A stretch of DNA of 40,015 bases from Alphaproteobacteria bacterium (lineage in GTDB: Bacteria; Pseudomonadota; Alphaproteobacteria; Rhizobiales; Xanthobacteraceae): the NCBI GenBank assembly GCA_026400395.1, contig JAPLPD010000173.1, forward strand, positions 1 to 40,015, given 5' to 3'. The first letter of the stretch is position 1. The number at the start of each line of letters is the position of its first letter. A program made the position numbers and the translations under genes. This document shows, piece after piece, positions 1-8,804 of the stretch. Under the pieces are notes generated by a model that saw only the letters and a list, made by a program, of their open reading frames with translations, was not told the origin of the DNA and did not search any database.

Positions 1-1024
1 CCTTGCCGGCGCGCAAATCGTTGAGCGCCGCATTCACGTCGTCGAGCCGACGCGTCGCGGTCGGCACCGCCGGCAAACCGGTGCGCTTGACCAGTTCGAT
101 CAATTCGGCGGTCTCGGTCAGGCTGCCGGTGTAGGAACCCTGGATGGTGATCGCGCGCATCGGGAACGGCGGCAGCGACAGCGTGATCTCGCCGCCATAG
201 AGGCCGACGACGATCAGCTTGCCGCCCTTGCTCAGGCTGTCGATGGCGAGCCGCGCGGTTCCGGCCGAGCCGACCAGATCGATCACCGCCCAGGCGCCGC
301 CTTTGGTCGCCGCGACGATCTGCGCCGAAGCGTCCGCCGCGCCGCCGTCGATCACCACCGCCGCGCCGGCCTGCCTGGCGGCCTCGCGCTTGCCGGCATC
401 GATCTCGACGACGACGGCGCTGTGACCGCCCATCGCCTTGTGCAAGGCGAGACACATCAGGCCAAGGCCACCGGCGCCGACGATCACCGTCGGCTCGGTG
501 GTCAGCGTCGGGCCGACCTTCTTCAACGCGCTGTAGGTGGTGACGCCCGAGCAGGCGAGCGGCGCCGCGCGCTCCGGTGGAATGTTGCCGATGTCGAACA
601 GGTAGCGCGGATGCGGCACCATCAGGTGATCGCTGTAGCCGCCGGGACGGAACACGCCGATGCTGCTCGGCTTGGTGCAAAGCTGCTCGTCGCCGCGCTT
701 GCAGACGCCGCATTCGCCACAGCCCATCCAGGGATCGACCAGCCGGCGGTCGCCGATCTTGACGCCGCGCGCGTCGGGGCCGAACGCCACGACCTCGCCG
801 ACGTTCTCATGACCGAGCGTCACTGGCAGCTTCATGCCGCGGTCGATGATGTTGAGCTTCTTGCCGCCGCCGAGATCGAAATAGCCGTCCGACAAATGCA
901 GGTCGCTGTGGCAGACGCCGGCGGCCAACACCTTGAGCAGGACCTCGGTTCCGCGCGGTTCGGGCGTGGCGTGGACCGCGAGTTGCAGCGGCTCGCCGCA
1001 GGTACAGACTTGGAAGCTGCGCAT
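1..1024 (-). CDS. Zinc-dependent alcohol dehydrogenase (3' end cut by window edge)
   Basis: Medium-chain zinc alcohol dehydrogenase, which would oxidise an alcohol to an aldehyde or ketone with NAD(P) in the cytoplasm. The frame opens with ATG at 1024 and runs open for 341 codons to the left edge, so only a handful of C-terminal residues are missing. Visible marks are the catalytic zinc ligands Cys38 (VCHSDLH) and His72-Glu73 (GHENVGE). The structural zinc lobe has Cys102, 105, 108 and 116 in C-x2-C-x2-C-x7-C spacing, and a Rossmann nucleotide loop GAGGLGLM lies near residue 195. It is divergent from glnD, with about 200 bases between the starts. The family is clear but the substrate cannot be read from sequence. 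Confidence 0.9.
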   Translation of the reverse strand, partial: MRSFQVCTCGEPLQLAVHATPEPRGTEVLLKVLAAGVCHSDLHLSDGYFDLGGGKKLNIIDRGMKLPVTLGHENVGEVVAFGPDARGVKIGDRRLVDPWMGCGECGVCKRGDEQLCTKPSSIGVFRPGGYSDHLMVPHPRYLFDIGNIPPERAAPLACSGVTTYSALKKVGPTLTTEPTVIVGAGGLGLMCLALHKAMGGHSAVVVEIDAGKREAARQAGAAVVIDGGAADASAQIVAATKGGAWAVIDLVGSAGTARLAIDSLSKGGKLIVVGLYGGEITLSLPPFPMRAITIQGSYTGSLTETAELIELVKRTGLPAVPTATRRLDDVNAALNDLRAGK

Positions 1025-1233
1025 GACTATCATCCCCGGCTGACCAAGCTGTCCCACCATATCCGAGACCCTGGCGCAACAGCGCCATAACCCATTGCTT
1101 ATGTTAATAAACTTCCGGCGGGAGCCCGGAGGGAAATCCGCCTCGTTTGCGCGGACTTGGAGCGATCTCGTTTTTCCCACATGGTGCGCTGCGCCGTGAC
1201 ATCGGACGCGCGCTTCGCTATCCGAAAGGCCAC

Positions 1234-4053
1234 ATGCTCACCCAAGAAAAGCCGCCCAAGACCACCGACAACACCGCCAACGGAGTGGCCGGTGCACTGT
1301 TCGACGAGCCCGCCCTGATCGCGGAGCTCGCCGAACTCGCCAAACTACACGCCGGCTCCGAACAGGAGCTGCGGCGCGCCGTCGCCAAACGGCTCAAGGC
1401 GGTGCTGATCGCCGGCCGCGCGGAGGCCGAACAGGCGCTGCTGAAGGATCGCCAGGGCCGGCGCTGCGCCGAACGCCTGTGTTTCATGATGGACGAAATC
1501 CTGCGCGTGCTGTTCGAGTTCGTCGGCACGCATCTTTACCCGTCGAAAAATCCGTCCGACTCCGAGCGCATGGCGATCGTCGCGACCGGCGGTTACGGCC
1601 GCGGCCTGCTCGCCCCCGGCTCCGACATCGATCTGCTGTTTCTGCTGCCCTACAAACAGACCGCGTGGGGCGAGTCGGTCGCCGAAGCCATTCTCTATTG
1701 TCTCTGGGATCTCGGTCTGAAGGTCGGCCACGCCACCCGCTCGATCGACGAGTGCATCCGCCAAGCCAAGGCGGACATGACCATCCGCACCGCCACCCTG
1801 GAATCGCGGTTCCTGCTCGGCGACAAGAAGCTGTTCGACGAGTTGATGACCCGCTTCGACAAATTCGTCATCCAGGGCACCGCCCCGGAGTTCGTCGCCG
1901 CCAAGCTCGTCGAGCGCGAGGAGCGCCACCGGCGCGGCGGCCAGTCCCGCTATCTGGTCGAACCCAACGTCAAGGACGGCAAGGGCGGATTGCGCGACCT
2001 GCATACGCTGTTCTGGATCGCGAAATATGTCTACCGCGTGCACGACGTCGAGGAGCTGATCGACCGCGGCGTGTTCGACCACGACGAACTCAAGCTGTTC
2101 CGCCGCTGCGAAGATTTCCAGTGGTCGGTCCGCTGCAACATGCACTTCCTGACCGGCCGCGCCGAGGAGCGGCTATCGTTCGACATCCAGCGCGAGATCG
2201 CCGTGCGGCTTGGTTACACCGAGCATCCCGGCATGAAGGATGTCGAGCGCTTCATGAAGCACTACTTCCTGATCGCCAAGGATGTCGGCGATCTGACTGC
2301 CATCCTGTGCGCCGAACTCGAGGACCAGCAGACCAAGCCCGCGCCGGTGCTGACCCGGATGATGGCGAAGCTCCGCCCGGTCCCGGGCCGGCGCGCGTTG
2401 CCGGACACCCATGATTTCTTCGAAGACAACAACCGCCTGACCCTCGCGGACAAGGACGTGTTCGCGCGCGACCCGGTCAATCTGATCCGGATGTTCCGCT
2501 TCGCGCAGAAGCACGATCTGATGCTGCATCCCGACGCGATGCGCGCGGTCAGCAAGTCGCTGCGCCTGATCGGCCCGAAGCTGCGGCATGATCCCGAGGC
2601 GAACCGGCTGTTCCTGGAAATCCTCACCTCCAACAACGCCGAGGTCTTCCTGCGGCGCATGAACGAGGCGGGCGTGCTCGGCCGCTTCATTCGTGCGTTC
2701 GACCGCGTCGTAGCGATGATGCAGTTCAACATGTATCACCACTACACGGTGGACGAGCATCTGTTGCGCTGCATCGGCATCCTCGCCGAGATCGAGCGGG
2801 GCAGCAACGAGGAGTACACCCTCGCAAACGACCTGATCCGGAAGATCCTTCCGGAGCACCGCACGCTGCTCTATGTGGCGCTGTTCCTGCACGACATCGC
2901 CAAGGGCCGCATCGAGGACCACTCAATCGCCGGTGCCCGTGTCGCGCGCGCGTTCGGCCCGCGGATCGGGCTGTCGCCGGCCGAAACCGACACCGTCGCC
3001 TGGCTGGTGGAGCAGCATCTGGTGATGTCGTCGGTGGCACAATCGCGCGACCTGTCCGACCGCAAGACCATCGAGAACTTCGCCGCGGTGGTGCAATCGC
3101 TGGAGCGCATGAAGCTGCTCACCATTCTGACCACCGCCGACATTCGCGCGGTCGGCCCCGGCGTCTGGAACGGCTGGAAGGCCCAGCTGCTGCGCACGCT
3201 GTACTACGAGACCGAGCCGGTGCTCACCGGCGGCTTCTCCGAGGTCAACCGCGCCCAGCGCGTCGCCATGGCGCAGGCCGAGCTTCGCGCCGAACTCAAG
3301 GACTGGCAAGCCGACCGCATCGATGCCTACATTGGCCGGCATTATCCGGCCTATTGGCTGAAGGTCGACGTGCCGCATCGTGTCTTGCATGCGCGTTTTG
3401 TGGAGAAGGCCGAAAGCGCCGGCAAGTCGATCGCCACCGCCTTTGCCCTGGATGCCGCGCGCGGCGTCATCGAACTCACGGTGCTGGCGCCGGATCATCC
3501 GTGGCTGCTGTCGACCCTGGCCGGCGCCTGCGCCGCCGCGGGCGCCAACATCGTCGATGCGCAGATTTTCACAACCACCGACGGGCGCGTGCTCGACACC
3601 GTTTCGGTGTCGCGCGAGTTTGACCAGGATGGCGACGAGGCGCGCCGCGGCTCCCGCATCGCGGATACCATCGAGAAGGCGCTGAGCGGGACGTTCAAGC
3701 TGCCGGAGGTGGTCACGCGCCGCGCCATTGCCAAGGGCCGGATCAAAGCTTTCGCCATCGAGCCGGAAGTGACCATCAACAACCAGTGGTCCAACCGCTA
3801 CACCGTAATCGAGGTGACCGGCCTTGACCGGCCCGGCCTGCTGTACGAGATGACGGCGGCGCTGTCCAAGCTCAGCCTCAACATCACCTCGGCGCATGTG
3901 GCGACGTTTGGCGAGCGCGTGGTGGACGTGTTCTACGTGACCGATCTGCTCGGCGCGAAAATCGGATCGCCGACCCGCGAAATCGCAATCAAACGCGCGC
4001 TGCTAGAGCTGTTCACGCCGCTTAAGCCGGCCACGGCCGCTACGGCCCGCTAG
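1234..4053 (+). CDS. glnD: [Protein-PII] uridylyltransferase / uridylyl-removing enzyme GlnD
   Basis: Bifunctional nitrogen sensor that uridylylates PII proteins when glutamine is low and removes UMP when glutamine is high, setting glutamine synthetase activity and nitrogen-regulated transcription. Domain order is complete. A nucleotidyltransferase carries the GSDID metal motif at residues 129-133, followed by a PII-uridylyltransferase linker. An HD phosphohydrolase has LHDIAKG with His-Asp near 553, and two ACT domains begin near residues 746 and 856. I chose ATG 1234 (939 residues) because GAAAGG lies just upstream and the in-frame extension back to 1147 looks non-coding. The length fits rhizobial GlnD. 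It stands alone, with no obvious operon partner. Confidence 0.97.
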   Translation: MLTQEKPPKTTDNTANGVAGALFDEPALIAELAELAKLHAGSEQELRRAVAKRLKAVLIAGRAEAEQALLKDRQGRRCAERLCFMMDEILRVLFEFVGTHLYPSKNPSDSERMAIVATGGYGRGLLAPGSDIDLLFLLPYKQTAWGESVAEAILYCLWDLGLKVGHATRSIDECIRQAKADMTIRTATLESRFLLGDKKLFDELMTRFDKFVIQGTAPEFVAAKLVEREERHRRGGQSRYLVEPNVKDGKGGLRDLHTLFWIAKYVYRVHDVEELIDRGVFDHDELKLFRRCEDFQWSVRCNMHFLTGRAEERLSFDIQREIAVRLGYTEHPGMKDVERFMKHYFLIAKDVGDLTAILCAELEDQQTKPAPVLTRMMAKLRPVPGRRALPDTHDFFEDNNRLTLADKDVFARDPVNLIRMFRFAQKHDLMLHPDAMRAVSKSLRLIGPKLRHDPEANRLFLEILTSNNAEVFLRRMNEAGVLGRFIRAFDRVVAMMQFNMYHHYTVDEHLLRCIGILAEIERGSNEEYTLANDLIRKILPEHRTLLYVALFLHDIAKGRIEDHSIAGARVARAFGPRIGLSPAETDTVAWLVEQHLVMSSVAQSRDLSDRKTIENFAAVVQSLERMKLLTILTTADIRAVGPGVWNGWKAQLLRTLYYETEPVLTGGFSEVNRAQRVAMAQAELRAELKDWQADRIDAYIGRHYPAYWLKVDVPHRVLHARFVEKAESAGKSIATAFALDAARGVIELTVLAPDHPWLLSTLAGACAAAGANIVDAQIFTTTDGRVLDTVSVSREFDQDGDEARRGSRIADTIEKALSGTFKLPEVVTRRAIAKGRIKAFAIEPEVTINNQWSNRYTVIEVTGLDRPGLLYEMTAALSKLSLNITSAHVATFGERVVDVFYVTDLLGAKIGSPTREIAIKRALLELFTPLKPATAATAR

Positions 4054-4106
4054 GTCTGCCGCGCTATTCTTTATCGCCTGAGCTATGCGCGGCGCGTTCG
4101 CTGGTC

Positions 4107-4400
4107 TTATCCCACTCGCTCGAACGCACCAGCCGTAAGGCTCGGCTCAAACGGCTTGGCCGATTGTTCCTGCTCCATCGTCACCGCCACGCGGCCGTTC
4201 GCCGTCAATCGAACCTTATTGCTTCCCACATCGGCAACCAGGCTGAGCTCGATGAAGTGATGATGCGCCATGTGACGGCCTTCGCCGCTGTCCTTTTTGG
4301 TCAGCTTGATACGCTGCCCTTCGACCTTATCGACCGTCCCAACGTGCACTCCGTCGACACCAATAATTTCCATATGTTCTTTGATCTTGCTCGCGTCCAT
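4107..4400 (-). CDS. DUF2171 family small protein
   Basis: A 97-residue protein beginning MDASKIKEHMEIIGVDG. The pattern HMEIIGVDGVHVGTVDKVEG, followed by a Lys-rich stretch and then HHFIEL, is the DUF2171 signature: a short PRC-barrel-like beta domain with no known activity. The start at 4400 is supported by AAGGGAC immediately upstream; the longer open frame to 4583 runs through a terminator hairpin and is not believable. The gene is convergent with glnD (53 bases between stops). Function is unknown; relatives are often associated with stress or adhesion-type surface adaptation, but nothing here tests that. Confidence 0.8.
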   Translation of the reverse strand: MDASKIKEHMEIIGVDGVHVGTVDKVEGQRIKLTKKDSGEGRHMAHHHFIELSLVADVGSNKVRLTANGRVAVTMEQEQSAKPFEPSLTAGAFERVG

Positions 4401-4549
4401 TGGCTGTCCCTTGGGTGTTGAGGGAACCAACGCGCGCCGTGTCATTAAGTTCACCGGGTGCAATCCGCTGCAAATCGAGGTTTTCCCCGCCCGTGAGCCA
4501 GGGGCGTTTACACGGTTGGCCGACCCATCCATTCGCGCGGCCAACAGAC

Positions 4550-4590
4550 AAAAAAAACGGCGATGCCGGTTCATGACCGGCATCGCCGTT
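4550..4590 (-). terminator. Rho-independent terminator of the 66-residue secreted protein gene
   Basis: A perfect 15-base-pair stem (arms 4556-4570 and 4576-4590, 5-base loop) is followed on the minus strand by a run of eight T (A on the plus strand, 4550-4557). It lies 27 bases beyond the stop of the minus-strand gene at 4618-4818, exactly where its terminator is expected. Confidence 0.9.
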
Positions 4591-4617
4591 AGCTCGCTCA
4601 GACGATGAGCGCTGCGA

Positions 4618-4818
4618 TTACGACTTGTTCGACGCGAGGTAGAACGGGATCATCCAGCTCGGCAGGAACACCGGCAGGGAATCACGCACCAGGCGCGCGC
4701 TGTTTTCGTTCGAATTCGCCGAAGCAACCGGCGCCGGAGCCTTCTTCGACTTCTTCGCCGCGACGGCCGGAGAGGCCGCGACCACAGCGATGAGGGCCGC
4801 AAGTGCAAACTTCTTCAT
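4618..4818 (-). CDS. Small secreted Lys-rich protein (66 aa)
   Basis: Begins MKKFALAALIAVVAASPAVA, a textbook Sec signal peptide with cleavage after AVA around residue 20. A basic KKSKK stretch follows, then a short tail ending with aromatic residues (FLPSWMIPFYL). The start at 4818 is fixed by an AGGGGG ribosome site; the longer frame to 4938 has no signal. It has its own strong terminator downstream. It resembles the neighbouring 65-residue protein in size, signal peptide and lysine content, although in that one the basic part is at the C-terminus. No family was recognised; a secreted periplasmic or surface role is inferred from the signal peptide only. Confidence 0.75.
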   Translation of the reverse strand: MKKFALAALIAVVAASPAVAAKKSKKAPAPVASANSNENSARLVRDSLPVFLPSWMIPFYLASNKS

Positions 4819-5044
4819 AGTTTTAATCCCCCTGTTACGCCCCGCATTTTGGGTGGCGGTACACCCTAAAACCTTAGCATGACCGGCTACCCGGCCGAAA
4901 CGGGTTTCCAGGCAACACCCACACATTATTTGGAGCACGTTTTCTCGGTTGTATGGGTCAAAACCGCCGTGAACCGGGTTTCATCTACGAAAGCACCGAA
5001 ACCCGTCCGCGGCGGCCAGATTCGCTCGTGGAATGGAAAGGCGA

Positions 5045-5242
5045 CTACTTTTTCTTCTTGCCCTTCTTCGCCGTCTTGGCGGGAGCGGGCGCCGCCGTGG
5101 TGGCCGCCGCGCCTGCGGGCCCCTGCAGGAGCTTGAACGAGTTCTTGTTCAGCTCGAAGAAGTCCTGAGCCACTGCCGGAGCAGAAGTGTTAGCGAACGC
5201 AGCGGTCATGGCGATAGCTGCGAAGAGTGCGACTTTGCGCAT
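5045..5242 (-). CDS. Small secreted protein with poly-lysine tail (65 aa)
   Basis: Begins MRKVALFAAIAMTAAFANTS and has a signal peptide cleaved probably after APAVA (about residue 26). The mature part is FFELNKNSFKLLQGP, then an Ala/Pro/Thr-rich linker and a highly basic end, KKGKKKK. I took ATG 5242 because the hydrophobic signal starts directly there; the upstream extension to 5296 adds unlike sequence. It lies in the same orientation as the 66-residue gene, with 226 bases between them, so the two probably have separate promoters. Function is unknown. The basic tail could bind an anionic envelope polymer or nucleic acid, but that is speculation. Confidence 0.72.
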   Translation of the reverse strand: MRKVALFAAIAMTAAFANTSAPAVAQDFFELNKNSFKLLQGPAGAAATTAAPAPAKTAKKGKKKK

Positions 5243-5483
5243 GTTGAATCCCCAGTCTATGTCCACCGGATTCCCCGGTAACTGGAAATCATGCACAAAA
5301 CGGCGACATTGGGAAGACGCTCACGACCCCGACAATCACCCGCGAATCCAGCGCCCGCCTGGGGTTTCGCCCCCCGGCCGGCGGCGGCTTAACGGTCCCT
5401 TAAAGCCGTCGCCGTAGCCTGCATCCGGGCGCCACCGCCAAGGGATCGCCAAGGCTGCTTGCGGCACGGTTACGGGACGGGAC

Positions 5484-7610
5484 ATGGGATCGCCGAAGGC
5501 CAAAAATCGTCCCGGCGAACGCCGCGAGCCGGTGTTCGACGTTGCGCCCGGCGGGGAGCCCGCCGATGAGGCCGCCGCGCCGCGCCGCGCTGCCCCGGAC
5601 GGCGATAGCCCACCCAAAAAACGCAAGCGCCGCACTGGGAACCGCAAGAAGGGCGGTGGAGGCGGAAGCCGCCGCTGGACCATCGGACGGGTCGCCTATT
5701 GGGGCGCGGTGGTGGGGCTCTGGCTGGTGATAGCCACCATTGGCATTGTTGTCTGGGTCGGCGCCCATCTGCCGCCGATCCAGTCGCTGGAAATCCCGAA
5801 GCGGCCGCCCTCGATCAAGATCGTCGATCTGCAGGGCCGCCTGATGGCGACGCGCGGCGACATGGGCGGCGCCGCCGTGCCGTTGAAAGAATTTCCGCGC
5901 TACGTACCGCAGGCGTTCGTCGCCATCGAGGACCGCCGCTTTTATTCGCACTATGGGGTCGATCCGCTCGGCATCGCACGCGCCGCGGTCGCCAACGTCC
6001 TGCGCCGCGGTGTGGCGCAGGGCGGCTCCACGCTGACCCAGCAGCTCGCCAAGAACCTGTTCCTGACCCAGGAGCGCACGATGTCGCGCAAGGTTCAGGA
6101 GGTTGGGCTGGCGCTGTGGCTGGAGCGCAAATACAGCAAAACCCAGATACTCGAACTCTATCTGAACCGGGTCTATTTCGGCGCCGGCGCTTATGGCATC
6201 GAAGCGGCGGCGCAGCGCTATTACTCGAAGCCTGCGCAGAAGCTGACGGTGGCAGAGGCTGCGACGCTCGCCGGCCTGGTTCGCTCGCCGACGCGGCTCG
6301 CTCCCACGCGCAACCCGGACGGCGCCGAGCGCCGCGCCCAGGTCGTGCTGGCCGCCATGACCGATATGAAGTTCATCACCGACGACATGGCCAAGCTGGC
6401 GCTGATGCAGCCGGCCCATACGGTGAAACCGCCCGGCGCGGGCTCCGCCGGGTATGTCGCCGACTGGGTGATGGACGTGCTCGACGACCTGATCGGCCGG
6501 GTCGAGCAGGACATCGTGGTCGAAACATCGGTCGATCCGGCGCTGCAGAACGCCGCCGAGACCGCGCTGGTCGATGAATTGAACAAAAACGGCGCCAAGG
6601 CCGGCGTCGGCCAGGGCGCCGTCGTCGTGCTGACGCCGGACGGGGCGGTGCGGGCACTGGTCGGCGGGCGAAACTATGCCGAAAGCCAGTTCAACCGCGC
6701 GGTCTCCGCCAAGCGGCAGCCCGGGTCAGCGTTCAAGCCGTTCGTCTATCTCACCGCGATCGAACGCGGGCTGACGCCTGACACCATCCGCGAGGACAAG
6801 CCGATCGCGGTGAAGGGCTGGAAGCCGGAAAACTACAGCCACGAGTATTTCGGGCCGGTGCCGCTGAGCAAGGCGCTGGCGCTGTCGCTCAACACGGTGT
6901 CGGTGCGGCTGACCCTGGAATTCGGGCCGACCGCGGTGATGCGCACCGCGCACCGGCTCGGCATCGCCTCCAAGCTTGAGCCCAACGCATCGCTCGCGCT
7001 CGGCACCTCCGAGGTGTCCGTGCTCGAACTGGTCGGGGCCTACGCCGCCTTCGCCAACGGCGGGATGGCGGTGCAGCCGCATGTCGTCGAAGGCGTGACG
7101 ACCGCGGCCGGCAAGCTTTTGTACCAGCGCAAGAACGACAATCTCGGCCGCATCATCGAGCCGCGCTACGCCGGCATGATGAACGGCATGATGCAAGATA
7201 CCCTGCTCACCGGCACCGCGCGCAAGGCCGAACTCCCCGGCTGGCCGGCCGCCGGCAAAACCGGCACCTCGCAGGATTTCCGCGACGCCTGGTTCATCGG
7301 CTACACCGGCCATCTGGTCGCCGGCGTGTGGCTCGGCAATGACGATTCCTCACCGACCAAGAAGACCACCGGCGGCGGTATGCCGGTGGAAATCTGGAGC
7401 CGGTTCATGAAGGCCGCGCACCAGGGCGTGCCAGTGGTCGGCCTGCCCGGCGTTGGCAGCGCGCCGCTGACCGCCAGCCTCGCACCGTGGAGCAACGGCC
7501 GCATCGCGCCGCCCGCGCCGGTCGGCAACTCCGAAGGTCCGGTGCAGTCGGCGTCCGCTGATGGCGGCATCGACAACTGGCTGATCAACCGGCTGTTCGG
7601 CCGGCGCTAG
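5484..7610 (+). CDS. Class A penicillin-binding protein, PBP1A family
   Basis: Bifunctional peptidoglycan synthase: a glycosyltransferase that polymerises lipid II and a DD-transpeptidase that cross-links it, acting on the periplasmic face of the inner membrane. At 708 residues, a cytoplasmic tail rich in Lys/Arg/Gly (about 44-68) precedes one membrane segment (about 74-96). The GT51 domain carries the catalytic Glu149 in EDRRFYSHYG and the QGGSTLTQQLAKN motif. The transpeptidase has Ser415 in SAFK, the SLN motif and Lys592 in KTGTS. All catalytic residues are present. The last four bases overlap the stop of the convergent exporter gene. Family is certain; which PBP1 paralogue it is cannot be decided. 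Confidence 0.95.
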   Translation: MGSPKAKNRPGERREPVFDVAPGGEPADEAAAPRRAAPDGDSPPKKRKRRTGNRKKGGGGGSRRWTIGRVAYWGAVVGLWLVIATIGIVVWVGAHLPPIQSLEIPKRPPSIKIVDLQGRLMATRGDMGGAAVPLKEFPRYVPQAFVAIEDRRFYSHYGVDPLGIARAAVANVLRRGVAQGGSTLTQQLAKNLFLTQERTMSRKVQEVGLALWLERKYSKTQILELYLNRVYFGAGAYGIEAAAQRYYSKPAQKLTVAEAATLAGLVRSPTRLAPTRNPDGAERRAQVVLAAMTDMKFITDDMAKLALMQPAHTVKPPGAGSAGYVADWVMDVLDDLIGRVEQDIVVETSVDPALQNAAETALVDELNKNGAKAGVGQGAVVVLTPDGAVRALVGGRNYAESQFNRAVSAKRQPGSAFKPFVYLTAIERGLTPDTIREDKPIAVKGWKPENYSHEYFGPVPLSKALALSLNTVSVRLTLEFGPTAVMRTAHRLGIASKLEPNASLALGTSEVSVLELVGAYAAFANGGMAVQPHVVEGVTTAAGKLLYQRKNDNLGRIIEPRYAGMMNGMMQDTLLTGTARKAELPGWPAAGKTGTSQDFRDAWFIGYTGHLVAGVWLGNDDSSPTKKTTGGGMPVEIWSRFMKAAHQGVPVVGLPGVGSAPLTASLAPWSNGRIAPPAPVGNSEGPVQSASADGGIDNWLINRLFGRR

Positions 7611-8797
7611 ACGCGGCCGCGGACACCGCGGCTCAAGGTCCACAGCACCAGCGAAAGGCCGCCCACCAGCATCATGGCGATGGCGAGCGGCCACGCCGTC
7701 GTTCCGAGCACATGGCCGATGATGGCGCCCATCACCGCTGACGCGGTCTGGATGACGAAACCGAGCAGCGACGACGCCGCACCCGCCCGGTCGGGATACG
7801 GCAGCAGGGCGCCGGCCTGCGCCTGCGCCAGCGTCATGCCCATGCCCACCAGATAGAGCCCGACCGCGGCGACGATGCCCCACGCGCCGACCGGCGTGAA
7901 GGCGAGCATCGCCACCATCACGGCGCCTCCGAGGGCCATGGCGGCGGCGCCGAGACCCATCGTGCGGCCGCTGCCCCAGTGCATGACGAAGCGAGCGGCA
8001 ATGATGGTACCCAGCATGTAGCCCGAGGAGCCAATCGCGAACGATACGCCGAACGCCAACGCCGACATGCCGTAGATGTCCTGCAGCACGAAGGCTGCGC
8101 CGGAGATCCACGCGAACAACCCGGTCAGGCAGCAGGTCGCGATGCCGAGATGGATCACGAAGCTCTTGTCGGCCAGGAAGCGCCGGTAGGACCGAACGAT
8201 CGAGCCGGCCGACACCGGCTCGGGCGCGCGCTGACGCAGCGTCTCCGGCAGCAGGAACCAGACCATGGTCCAGGTCGCCGCGCCGACAAACAGCAGCAGC
8301 ACGAAATTCGAGCGCCAGCCGAACGCGGTCTCGAGGACGCCGCCGATCAGCGGCGCGACAAGCGGCGCCAGCGCCATGATCGCTGCCATCCGCGCCAATT
8401 CGCGGCCGATCCTCCGGCCATCGTACATGTCTCGCACGATGGTCCGCGCCAGCACGCTGGCACCCGAGCCGCCCACCGCCTGAAGAAAGCGAGCGGCGAT
8501 CAGCATTTCGATCGACGTCGATAGGGCGCACGCGAGGGTCGCCACGAGATAAATGCCGAGCGCCGTCAGCAGCACCGGCTTCCGGCCGTGGCGGTCGGAC
8601 AGCGGCCCGTGAAACACCTGCGCGACGGCAAACCCGATCAGATAGGCCGAGATGGTAAGTTGCACCTGCGACGTCGGCGCATTGAGCAGACGGCCGATCG
8701 ACGGCAGCGACGCCAGATACATGTCCATCGACAGCGGACCGATGCCCGTCAGCATCGCCAACAGCAATGTCAGTGCCAAGGATCCGGGGGCCAGCAC
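7607..8797 (-). CDS. Bcr/CflA family drug-efflux MFS transporter
   Basis: A 396-residue proton-coupled inner-membrane exporter of the major facilitator superfamily with twelve hydrophobic segments. Diagnostic features are the N-terminal GIGPLSMDMYLASLPSI, typical of the Bcr/CflA branch, and the cytoplasmic loop GPLSDRHGRKPVLL between helices 2 and 3. Helix 4 has ARFLQAVGGSGASVLARTIVRD. Relatives export bicyclomycin, chloramphenicol or other small compounds; the substrate here is not known. Its stop overlaps that of the PBP gene tail to tail. The YgjP-type metallopeptidase gene follows upstream in transcription order only if read from 9572, with a 7-base gap (8798-8804), so this gene may be co-transcribed with it. 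Confidence 0.92.
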   Translation of the reverse strand: MLAPGSLALTLLLAMLTGIGPLSMDMYLASLPSIGRLLNAPTSQVQLTISAYLIGFAVAQVFHGPLSDRHGRKPVLLTALGIYLVATLACALSTSIEMLIAARFLQAVGGSGASVLARTIVRDMYDGRRIGRELARMAAIMALAPLVAPLIGGVLETAFGWRSNFVLLLFVGAATWTMVWFLLPETLRQRAPEPVSAGSIVRSYRRFLADKSFVIHLGIATCCLTGLFAWISGAAFVLQDIYGMSALAFGVSFAIGSSGYMLGTIIAARFVMHWGSGRTMGLGAAAMALGGAVMVAMLAFTPVGAWGIVAAVGLYLVGMGMTLAQAQAGALLPYPDRAGAASSLLGFVIQTASAVMGAIIGHVLGTTAWPLAIAMMLVGGLSLVLWTLSRGVRGRV

Positions 8798-8804
8798 CGC
8801 GCGG

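Noticed and set aside
2923-3897. 324-codon open frame antisense to glnD
   Set aside because: Shadow frame caused by high third-position GC; no recognisable features and glnD is intact on the other strand.
4401-4583. N-terminal extension of the DUF2171 gene
   Set aside because: It would run through a perfect terminator hairpin at 4556-4590, and the family starts at MDASKIKEHM with a good ribosome site at 4408-4414.
5400-6419. 339-codon open frame antisense to the PBP gene
   Set aside because: Composition is dominated by Arg/Ala/Gly/His without motifs; the plus strand holds catalytic penicillin-binding motifs in the correct order.
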